Assembly (NCBI GenBank): GCA_945920215.1
Contig: CAMEJM010000003.1
Coordinates: forward strand, 1-64,000
Length of the DNA: 64,000 nucleotides
Direction of reading: 5' to 3'
Origin: an uncultured bacterium
GTDB lineage: Bacteria; Bacillota; Clostridia; Oscillospirales; CAG-272
How positions within the stretch are numbered: the first letter of the stretch is position 1; each line of letters begins with the position of its first letter. Positions 10,766 through 18,769 of this stretch are shown piece after piece. The notes below the pieces were generated by a model. It worked only from the letters and a program-made list of their open reading frames with translations, was not told where the DNA came from and did not search any database. Position numbers and translations under genes: made by a program.

Positions 10766-11514
10766 AATACCTGATGAAGCTTCGTTATGTCGGCACGGAT
10801 TTCTGTGGCTCTCAGATTCAACCGAACGTCCGCACCGTACAAGGGGTTCTCAACCAAGCGTTTACGGCGGTTTTCGGCACTGTGTGCCGGGTGACCTCCT
10901 GTTCCCGCACGGACAGCGGCGTGCACGCCAACGCCGCCACCCTGACCGTGGAGCTGCCGGACGGTTCTGTCCCGATTCCCGCCGAGAAGCTGCCGCTGGC
11001 AGTCTCGCCCCATCTCCCGCCGGACGTCATGGTCTTTGACGCCTGCCTGCGGGACGACACATTCCATGTCCGACATGACGTGGTGGGGAAAGAATATGTG
11101 TATCTGATTCATAACGCCTGCCTGCGGGACCCTTTTATGCGTGATCGCGCTTGGTTTTATCCGCGCCGGATCGACGACGCGGGTCTTGCCGCCATGCGGG
11201 CGGCGGCTGCGCACTTGGTCGGCAAGCATGATTTTGCCGCTTTTATGGCGCAGGGCTCTCCTGTCGCCACTACGGAACGCACCGTGCGGTATCTCCGTGT
11301 GGAGCGTGCGGGAGACTTGCTGCGCTTCTCGGCTTGCGCGGATGGCTTTTTGTATAACATGGTGCGGATCATTGTCGGTACGCTGACAGAGGTTGCCGCC
11401 GGAAGAATCGCTCCCGACGAAATTCCGGGGATTCTTGCCTCCCGTGACCGTGCCCGCGCGGGTATGACGGCACCGCCGGAGGGGCTGTATCTCAACGCTG
11501 TTTTTTACGAATAA
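10762..11514 (+). CDS. truA: tRNA pseudouridine(38-40) synthase TruA
   Basis: YVGTDFCGSQIQPNVRTVQGVLN, SRTDSGVHA, FLYNMVRIIVGTL; GTG start at 10762. Confidence 0.95.
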   Translation: MKYLMKLRYVGTDFCGSQIQPNVRTVQGVLNQAFTAVFGTVCRVTSCSRTDSGVHANAATLTVELPDGSVPIPAEKLPLAVSPHLPPDVMVFDACLRDDTFHVRHDVVGKEYVYLIHNACLRDPFMRDRAWFYPRRIDDAGLAAMRAAAAHLVGKHDFAAFMAQGSPVATTERTVRYLRVERAGDLLRFSACADGFLYNMVRIIVGTLTEVAAGRIAPDEIPGILASRDRARAGMTAPPEGLYLNAVFYE

Positions 11515-11609
11515 ATTTTGCAATCATGTCAGGAATTGCATTTGCTTTTTCGACATGAGAGTATGCTGCTTCGTTCATACTAACGTCAGTATGCAACGGA
11601 GGCAAACGG

Positions 11610-11656
11610 GAACTGTTGCATGTCCATATGCGATGCGGGCGGCGACAGTTCTTTTT
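11610..11656 (+). terminator. Terminator-like hairpin in the truA-PBP intergenic leader
   Basis: GAACTGT...ACAGTTC followed by TTTTT. Confidence 0.5.
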
Positions 11657-14022
11657 ATATAATTATGAAAGCAAAAGAGAAACGCAAGGGCAAAACAGCG
11701 GGGCGCGCGGGGAAAATCATGCAGCGTACTCTGACGGTGCTTGCCTGCCTCCTGCTCGCCCTGCTGCTCGCGGGTACGGGTGCCGTGGCTTGGACGGCGG
11801 CGCATCTGGACGACGAGGCGGACATGGAGGTCATGGAGGCCATGCGCGGCTCCCGCACCAGCCGCCTGTACGCGCCGGACGGTAAAGTTCCGCGCGCGTC
11901 ATTGACGCTCGACAATTACCGCCCCGTGGAAACCGATATTCTTTTCGGAGACGAGAATATGGTCTGGGCGCAGAGTGAGGAATTGCCCGATACCCTGAAG
12001 CACGCTTTTATCGCCATTGAAGATCAGCGCTTTTACAGCCACCGCGGCGTGGATTGGCGCAGGACAGGCCTTGCGGCGCTCAATTATGTGTTTCATTTCC
12101 GCGATACCTTCGGCGGCTCCACCATCACGCAGCAACTCATCAAAAACGTACATGGGGAAAAGGACGTTTCCGCGACGCGCAAATTGAAAGAGATCATTCG
12201 TGCGGGACGCCTCGAAAAGGAATACAGCAAGGATGAGATTCTGACGTATTACCTGAATATCGTCCCTTTGGGGCATCGGTGCGTGGGCGTGAAATCCGCG
12301 GCACGGTATTATTTCGGAAAAGCGCTGTCTGAACTGACAGACGAGGAATGCGCCGCACTGGCAGCCATCACCAACGCGCCCGCGCGGTATGAACCCGTCG
12401 GACATATGCGGGAAAATGACAGCCGGCGGGCACTGGTGCTGCGCGCCATGTATGAAAACGGATATCTGACGTCCGCCGCATATGAGTGTGCCGCCGCGAC
12501 ACCGCTGACTCTGAACGTCACCGACCCGGTCTATACCCGCGCGGGGCATAACTGGTATACGGAAACCGTGATAGAGGACGTCATTCGCGACCTTTCCGCA
12601 CAAATGGGAATCTCCGAGGCGGCGGCTTCCGCCATGCTGTACCGCGGCGGTTTGGAAATCTACACCCTGATGGACCCCGACATTCAGAAAGTGCTGGACG
12701 AATACTTTTCCGACCTGTCTCATTTCCCGGAATACGACGGAAAGCAAATCAACGGCGGCATGATTGTGTCGGACCCCGCCACGGGAGATTTGCTCGGCAT
12801 CGCGGGCGGCGTCGGCGAAAAGGAGGGAGCGCGACTTTTTAACCGTGCCACCGGCGGGTACTATCCGCCCGGTTCCTCCCTCAAACCGCTCGCCCTGTAC
12901 GGACCCGCCATTGAGAAGAATCTCATCACCTACGCAACGGTGTTTGACGATGTTCCGTCAGAGACCGAGAAAGGGCTGTGGCCGCACAACAGCCCGAACG
13001 TATATGCCGGATATATGCCGGTACACGAGGCGTTGGCGCGTTCCAAAAACACGGTTGCCGTGAAACTGTTGAACCTGTTGGGCAAGGAGAGCGTATACAG
13101 GCATCTGGAGGACAATCTTCATTTCTCCGGCATGGTGAACGGCGCGAGGGGAGAGCTGTCCGACAAGGCGGCGGCGCCGTTGGCGCTGGGGCAACTCTCC
13201 CACGGCGTGACGATGCGGGAAATGAACGCGGCGTTCGGCAGTTTTGCAAACGGCGGCAGATATGAAAAGCCTCGCACCTATCTGGCTGTCTATGACGCCA
13301 AAGGAGAACTTTTGCTTCGGAACGAACGCGCCGAAAACCGCGTCTGGAGCGAGCAAACCGCATATATTATGACCAAAATGATGTCGGAGGTGGTGGATTG
13401 GGGCACCGCACACCGCCTGACGATCAAAGAAACCGTGGATACCGCCGGAAAAACCGGTACCTCCGGCGGAGATAAAGACAAATGGTTTGTCGGTTATACG
13501 CCGTATTATGTCGCGTCGTTCCGCTGCGGAATCGACGACGGCACGGCGTTGCCGGCGGGGACCGTCGCCCACCTGACGGTGTGGGACGAGGTGATGAAAG
13601 CGGTACACAGAGTGAAACTTGCTCCGGGAGAGGACGTGCGGGGCTTTGAAATGCCGGAGGGAATTGTGACGGCGGAATATTGCCGCGACAGCGGCATGGT
13701 GCCAACCGAGGCTTGCAGAAAAGAATTGCGGGGAAGCCGCACGGAAATCGGTATTTTCAAGGCAGGGACCGTTCCTTACGAGACTTGCAACCGCCATGTG
13801 GAGGGACATTTTGACCTTTGTGCGGAGGAATACGGCAGAGGTACGGGTGACCCTATGACAGCGGTGCCGTTTTACGTCCTTTCCGTCCCTGATCGCAGGG
13901 TTCCGGGAGGGGTATATCCGACTGACGGGGAATACACCCTTGAGCATCTGATGCAAAGCCACGCCGATGAGGGGGCGGAGGAAGAAGACCGCACGGAGAA
14001 TCCGGCTGCGCCATCGGAGTAA
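11620..14022 (+). CDS. Class A penicillin-binding protein (transglycosylase/transpeptidase)
   Basis: AFIAIEDQRFYSHRGVDWRRTGLAALNY, GGSTITQQLIKN, YPPGSSLKPLALYGPAIE, KTGTSGGDKDKWFVGYTP. True start could be 11620, 11665 or 11719. Confidence 0.92.
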   Translation: MSICDAGGDSSFYIIMKAKEKRKGKTAGRAGKIMQRTLTVLACLLLALLLAGTGAVAWTAAHLDDEADMEVMEAMRGSRTSRLYAPDGKVPRASLTLDNYRPVETDILFGDENMVWAQSEELPDTLKHAFIAIEDQRFYSHRGVDWRRTGLAALNYVFHFRDTFGGSTITQQLIKNVHGEKDVSATRKLKEIIRAGRLEKEYSKDEILTYYLNIVPLGHRCVGVKSAARYYFGKALSELTDEECAALAAITNAPARYEPVGHMRENDSRRALVLRAMYENGYLTSAAYECAAATPLTLNVTDPVYTRAGHNWYTETVIEDVIRDLSAQMGISEAAASAMLYRGGLEIYTLMDPDIQKVLDEYFSDLSHFPEYDGKQINGGMIVSDPATGDLLGIAGGVGEKEGARLFNRATGGYYPPGSSLKPLALYGPAIEKNLITYATVFDDVPSETEKGLWPHNSPNVYAGYMPVHEALARSKNTVAVKLLNLLGKESVYRHLEDNLHFSGMVNGARGELSDKAAAPLALGQLSHGVTMREMNAAFGSFANGGRYEKPRTYLAVYDAKGELLLRNERAENRVWSEQTAYIMTKMMSEVVDWGTAHRLTIKETVDTAGKTGTSGGDKDKWFVGYTPYYVASFRCGIDDGTALPAGTVAHLTVWDEVMKAVHRVKLAPGEDVRGFEMPEGIVTAEYCRDSGMVPTEACRKELRGSRTEIGIFKAGTVPYETCNRHVEGHFDLCAEEYGRGTGDPMTAVPFYVLSVPDRRVPGGVYPTDGEYTLEHLMQSHADEGAEEEDRTENPAAPSE

Positions 14023-14118
14023 TGGAAGCCGAAAACAGAAGAAAATCATTTGTCTTTTGTTCTGAACGCTCGAATTTTTACGGCAATGTGAAATAATTAT
14101 GAATTCCCGCGAATTGTA

Positions 14119-14162
14119 TTGACAGTATCTGTTGACCCGTATATAATTAGCATACTAACTAA
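14119..14162 (+). promoter_or_regulatory. MarR-operon promoter with overlapping dyad
   Basis: TTGACA - 17 bp - TATAAT (14119-14147), then TTAG-CATA-CTAA immediately downstream of the -10. Confidence 0.7.
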
Positions 14163-14174
14163 TTGGAGGCTGAT

Positions 14175-14627
14175 ATGGAAGCGACAGATACGCAGCAGGT
14201 TATTGACTGCATGATCCGCACCGATCGCCGTCACCGCGCTCTGTGCGACCGCGAGACGGCAGTCATCGGCTTGCACCGAAGCCAGGGAAGAATGCTCGGT
14301 TATTTGTTCCGCCGCGGCGGTGCCGCATCGCAGAAAGAGATAGCGGAAGAGATGAATATTACTCCCGCGGTGGTGACGGTTTCGCTTAAAAAACTCGTAC
14401 AGGACGGGTATGCGGAACGCACGCCCGCCAAGGACGACAAACGCTCTTTCAGGGTTACGCTGACGGAGAAGGGCGAGCGCGTCATTATGCAGGCACACGC
14501 GATTTTACAGCGCATCGATACCCGTATGCTTCGCGGGTTTTCACAGGCAGAACTGGCGACTCTCACGGATTTTTATCGCCGTATGCTTGACAACATGGAT
14601 CAGCCGGAGGAGGGGGAGAGGATATGA
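14175..14627 (+). CDS. MarR family transcriptional regulator
   Basis: Winged-helix pattern GRMLGYLFRRGGAASQKEIAEEMNITPAVVTVSLKKLVQDGYAERTPAKDDKRSFRVTLTEKG. Confidence 0.93.
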   Translation: MEATDTQQVIDCMIRTDRRHRALCDRETAVIGLHRSQGRMLGYLFRRGGAASQKEIAEEMNITPAVVTVSLKKLVQDGYAERTPAKDDKRSFRVTLTEKGERVIMQAHAILQRIDTRMLRGFSQAELATLTDFYRRMLDNMDQPEEGERI

Positions 14628-16375
14628 TGCGCTGGACAAAATATATTAAGCCGTATCTTCCTTATTTCATACTCGGTCCGATCTGTATGATCGTCGAGGT
14701 GATAGGCGAAGTTGTGATGCCGAAATTGCTTTCCGTAGTGATCAATCGGGGAAACGAGGGAACCATTACGGTGGGAATCAGCGTCGGAATCATGGTTGCC
14801 ATGATAGGCATTGCCGTTCTGATGATGGCGGGCGGCGTCGGAGGCGCTTATTTCGGCGCCAAGGCGTCGGTAAATTTTGCGACCGATCTGCGTGCCGACG
14901 CCTATGCCGCGGTACAGCGGTATTCCTTTGCCAATATCGACAGGTTTTCCACAGGCTCCTTGGTGACCCGTCTGACAAACGACGTGACGCAGGTGCAGAA
15001 TTTTGTCAATATGCTGTTGCGTATGGCATTGCGCGCGCCGGGAATGCTGATTGCCGCTTTGATTATGGCAATTATGATCAAGCCGCCGCTTGCCGTTGTG
15101 TTCGCCGTGACGGTGCCGCTGATGCTGATTGCCATTTTGGGGATCATTCTCATCGGTTTTCCACGCTTTAACCGTCTGCAAGGCAAGATTGACCGTCTCA
15201 ACTCAACGGTGCAGGAGAACATCACCAACGTGCGCGTGGTCAAATCGTTTGTGCGGCAGGATCATGAGATCAAGAAATTCCGCAAGTCCAATGCAGATCT
15301 GAAAGAAGCCGGCGTTTCCGCCATGAAAGTGGTTATCTTTATGGAGCCGGTGATGACCGCGTTTATGTATGCTACGGTCATTGCGGTGATTTGGTTCGGC
15401 GGGAAATTCGTGCTGACCGGCGGGATGCAGATAGGAGATCTGACCGCGTTCATTACATATGTCAATCAGATATTGATGTCGCTGATGATGGTGACCATGC
15501 TGCTCATGACTTCTTCCCGGGCGCTTGCGTCCACACGCCGCATTCGTGCGGTGATTGAAGAAAAGCCGGAAATTGACGATGCGGGGGCGGATCCCACCCA
15601 GAAAGTCAGCAAGGGAGACGTTGAGTTCCGCAACGTATCGTTCCGGTATTACAAAGACAGCGAGGAGCAGGTACTCAACCATATCAATCTGCACATTCCC
15701 GCCCGTTCCACCGTCGGGATCATCGGTTCCACTGGGTGCGGAAAAAGCACGCTGATTTCACTGATTACACGCCTGTATGACCCGGACGAAGGTGAGGTGC
15801 TGGTGGACGGAAAGAACGTGAAGGAATACTCTCTGACAAATCTGCGCGACGGGATTGGGGTTGTGCTGCAAAAGAATACCCTGTTCACGGGGACTATTGC
15901 GGAGAATCTGCGTTGGGGGAATGAAAACGCCACCGACGAAGAACTGCGGCAGGCGGCGGAATGGGCGCAGGCGGATAAATTCGTTTCGTCTTTCCCCCTC
16001 GGGTACGATACCCCCATTGAACAGGGCGGCAACAATGTCTCCGGTGGGCAAAAGCAGCGATTGTGCCTTGCCCGCGCGATGCTGCGCCATCCCAAGGTGC
16101 TGATACTGGACGATTCCACATCTGCGGTCGATACCGCTACAGAGCGGCAGATACGCCGTGCGCTGACTGAAGAGCTACCCGATACCACAAAAGTGATCAT
16201 TGCACAGCGAATCAATTCCGTGATGGAGGCGGACTGCATTGTCGTAATGAACGAAGGGAAGATCACAGGCATAGGTACGCACAGGGAGCTGCTCGAAAGC
16301 TGTGAGGAATACCGGGAAATCTATGATTCTCAAATGAGCGGAGAGGAGGTGCAGGGCAATGGCGCGGAGTCTTGA
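14624..16375 (+). CDS. ABC exporter, fused TMD-NBD (half 1)
   Basis: GSTGCGKSTLISLITRLYDPDEGEV, NVSGGQKQRLCLARAMLRHPKVLILDDSTSAVD. Confidence 0.95.
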   Translation: MMRWTKYIKPYLPYFILGPICMIVEVIGEVVMPKLLSVVINRGNEGTITVGISVGIMVAMIGIAVLMMAGGVGGAYFGAKASVNFATDLRADAYAAVQRYSFANIDRFSTGSLVTRLTNDVTQVQNFVNMLLRMALRAPGMLIAALIMAIMIKPPLAVVFAVTVPLMLIAILGIILIGFPRFNRLQGKIDRLNSTVQENITNVRVVKSFVRQDHEIKKFRKSNADLKEAGVSAMKVVIFMEPVMTAFMYATVIAVIWFGGKFVLTGGMQIGDLTAFITYVNQILMSLMMVTMLLMTSSRALASTRRIRAVIEEKPEIDDAGADPTQKVSKGDVEFRNVSFRYYKDSEEQVLNHINLHIPARSTVGIIGSTGCGKSTLISLITRLYDPDEGEVLVDGKNVKEYSLTNLRDGIGVVLQKNTLFTGTIAENLRWGNENATDEELRQAAEWAQADKFVSSFPLGYDTPIEQGGNNVSGGQKQRLCLARAMLRHPKVLILDDSTSAVDTATERQIRRALTEELPDTTKVIIAQRINSVMEADCIVVMNEGKITGIGTHRELLESCEEYREIYDSQMSGEEVQGNGAES

Positions 16376-18332
16376 AGAACTGCAAGCAAACTATCAAGGT
16401 ACCTCTCAACACCCGCAAAAGAAGGGTATGAGAATGGGAAGACCCGGTCCCGGCGGACCCGGCGGTCCGGGTGGCGCTGCCATGGGAGGGGGCAAGCCGA
16501 AAAACAAACGGGCGATTATCCGCCGTTTGCTCTCCTATCTCGGGGCATATAAATTCCGGCTGCTGTTGGTGCTGTTTTGTATGCTTCTTTCCACTTGCGC
16601 GTCTTTGGTTGCTTCCTATATGCTGGCACCCATTATCGACCGCCTGATTTTGGAAATCAATCCGAACGCAGCCATTGAGATGAGCGCGGCGGAACAGATA
16701 GCGGACAGAGTCATCGGGCGCTTTACGGAGCCGGTCAGCCGCTTCATGCACAGCGCTGTGCTGACCTATATTCTGACGGCGGTCATCATTCTCGCGGCGG
16801 TATATCTGATAGGAATCATATCCACTTATGTGCAGGGCAGATTGATGCTCTCCGTTTCTCAGGGGACAACGCAACGTATCCGCAACGAGCTGTTTGATAA
16901 GATGCAGAGCCTGCCGCTGAAATACTTTGACGGTCATCCGACAGGGGAAGTCATGTCGCGCTTTACCAACGACATTGACAACATCGACACGATGCTGTCC
17001 AACTCCCTGACCACGCTGTTTTCAGGGGCTGTCACGTTGGTCGGCACGTTTGTTTTCATGCTGACCACCAACTGGATTCTGACGCTTGTCACAATTGCTT
17101 TCATTCCCGTATTCTTGCGGGGCGGAGCCATCATCGGGAAACTGAGCTCCAAGCATTACGGCGCACAGCAGGCAGCGCTCGGCGCACTGAACGGCTATGT
17201 GGAAGAAAGCGTGACGGGCGCCAAGGTTGTGAAAGTATTCCACCACGAGGACGAGTGCAACGCCGAGTTCGGACTGCTCAATGACGATATGAGAGAAAAG
17301 AACTTCAAGGCGCAATTCTGGGGCGGCGTGATGGGGCCTATTATGGGGAACACGTCTCAGATTTCCTATGCCGTCACCGTCGGCGTCGGTGGGGTGCTGA
17401 TGTGCACCGCGGGATTGACCCCCGGCGCGCTGACCGTCTTTGCCAACTATTCCAAGCAATTTTCGCGCCCCATCAGTACGATCTCCATGCAGATGTCCAC
17501 CATATTTGCCGCTCTTGCCGGAGCGGAAAGGGTCTTTGCGGTCATGGATGAGGTGCCCGAGGAACCGGATCGCCCCGAGGCACTGCCTGTGGGAGAAATC
17601 AGCGGGGACGTCCGCTTCGATCATGTTACATTCGGCTATGTACCGGGCAAAACGGTACTGGACGACCTGAGTCTCTATGCAAAACCCGGACAGAAAATTG
17701 CCTTTGTCGGCTCAACCGGGGCAGGGAAAACCACAATCACCAATCTGCTCAACCGCTTCTATGATATTGAGTCCGGCACCATTACCATTGACGGGGTCGA
17801 TATCCGCGATTACAAGCGCGACGACCTGCGGCGCAGCGTTGCCATGGTCTTGCAGGATACCCATCTGTTTACCGGCACCGTCATGGAGAATATCCGTTAC
17901 GGCAGACTGGACGCAACAGACGAAGAGGTCATTGCCGCGGCTAAGGTCGCTTCTGCCCATTCGATGATCATGCGCCTCTCCGACGGGTATCAAACGGTAT
18001 TGGAACGGGACGGCTCCAACCTTTCGCAGGGGCAGCGCCAGCTGCTCAATATTGCGCGCGCCGCCCTCTCCCGTGCGCCGATATTGGTACTTGACGAGGC
18101 GACAAGCTCGGTGGATACGCGCACCGAAAGGCATATCGAACACGGCATGGATCGCCTGATGAAATCCCGCACCACATTCGTGATTGCGCACCGTCTTTCC
18201 ACCGTACGGAACGCCAATGCCATCATGGTTCTTGAGGCAGGGAAGATTATCGAGCGCGGCACGCATGAACAGTTGCTTGCTCTCCATGGGCGTTACTATG
18301 AGTTGTATATGGGGATACGTGAATTGGCATAA
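16359..18332 (+). CDS. ABC exporter, fused TMD-NBD (half 2), Gly/Pro-rich N-terminal extension
   Basis: GSTGAGKTTITNLLNRFYD, LSQGQRQLLNIARAALSRAPILVLDEATSSVDTRTE; N-terminal GRPGPGGPGGPGGAAMGGG; overlaps previous gene by 17 bp. Confidence 0.95.
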   Translation: MARSLEELQANYQGTSQHPQKKGMRMGRPGPGGPGGPGGAAMGGGKPKNKRAIIRRLLSYLGAYKFRLLLVLFCMLLSTCASLVASYMLAPIIDRLILEINPNAAIEMSAAEQIADRVIGRFTEPVSRFMHSAVLTYILTAVIILAAVYLIGIISTYVQGRLMLSVSQGTTQRIRNELFDKMQSLPLKYFDGHPTGEVMSRFTNDIDNIDTMLSNSLTTLFSGAVTLVGTFVFMLTTNWILTLVTIAFIPVFLRGGAIIGKLSSKHYGAQQAALGALNGYVEESVTGAKVVKVFHHEDECNAEFGLLNDDMREKNFKAQFWGGVMGPIMGNTSQISYAVTVGVGGVLMCTAGLTPGALTVFANYSKQFSRPISTISMQMSTIFAALAGAERVFAVMDEVPEEPDRPEALPVGEISGDVRFDHVTFGYVPGKTVLDDLSLYAKPGQKIAFVGSTGAGKTTITNLLNRFYDIESGTITIDGVDIRDYKRDDLRRSVAMVLQDTHLFTGTVMENIRYGRLDATDEEVIAAAKVASAHSMIMRLSDGYQTVLERDGSNLSQGQRQLLNIARAALSRAPILVLDEATSSVDTRTERHIEHGMDRLMKSRTTFVIAHRLSTVRNANAIMVLEAGKIIERGTHEQLLALHGRYYELYMGIRELA

Positions 18333-18346
18333 CCCCTCAGAAGTGC

Positions 18347-18372
18347 AGAAGCGGAGCCATGGCTCCGCTTCT
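18347..18372. terminator. 26-nt perfect palindrome after the exporter genes, likely terminator
   Basis: AGAAGCGGAGCCATGGCTCCGCTTCT. Confidence 0.6.
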
Positions 18373-18471
18373 TTGCGCCTTTGATAGTAGAAACCGAAAA
18401 CATAAGAAAAAGAACGGCGCCCGCATGGGTGTTCCCGTTAGGGAAATTCCAAAAGAATAAGAAAAATAAAG

Positions 18472-18512
18472 AAAAGCTCACGATACCTTGCATTGAAAGA
18501 AAGTGAGCTTTT
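18472..18512. terminator. Bidirectional terminator-like hairpin
   Basis: AAAAGCTCAC...GTGAGCTTTT, 10-bp stem. Confidence 0.55.
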
Positions 18513-18519
18513 TGAGTTA

Positions 18520-18735
18520 TAGGATATTGTTTGCGCTGCAAACAGTGATATTTTTGTCTTTCAGACAAAAGTGATATTTCGGCTTTCAGCCGAAGCGATA
18601 TTATATTTGCCTTAACTTTCCCGATAGGGAAAACATCACTTTGCTTTTAGCAAAATATCGCGCCGAAGGCATATCGCTTGCCGCAAGGCAAATATAGTTG
18701 TGGCGTAGCGATAGGGATTTATCGCTACGCCACTT
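18520..18735. repeat. Modular array of about eight short hairpins separated by GATATT/ATATC linkers
   Basis: GTTTGCgctGCAAAC; TTTTGTCtttcaGACAAAA; TTCGGCTttcAGCCGAA; TTTCCCgataGGGAAA; TTTGCTtttAGCAAA; GCCgaaGGC; TTGCCgcaaGGCAA; GTGGCGTAGCGATA...TATCGCTACGCCAC. Linkers AGTGATATT on the left, ATATCGCT-like on the right. Confidence 0.75.
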
Positions 18736-18769
18736 ATGGGGTGCCGTTCTTGTCGCTTTTGATAAGAAA

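Noticed and set aside
18296-18568. 90-aa minus-strand ORF across the 3' region of the exporter genes
   Set aside because: Crosses a terminator palindrome and hairpins; no RBS or domain. Better explained as intergenic repeat sequence.
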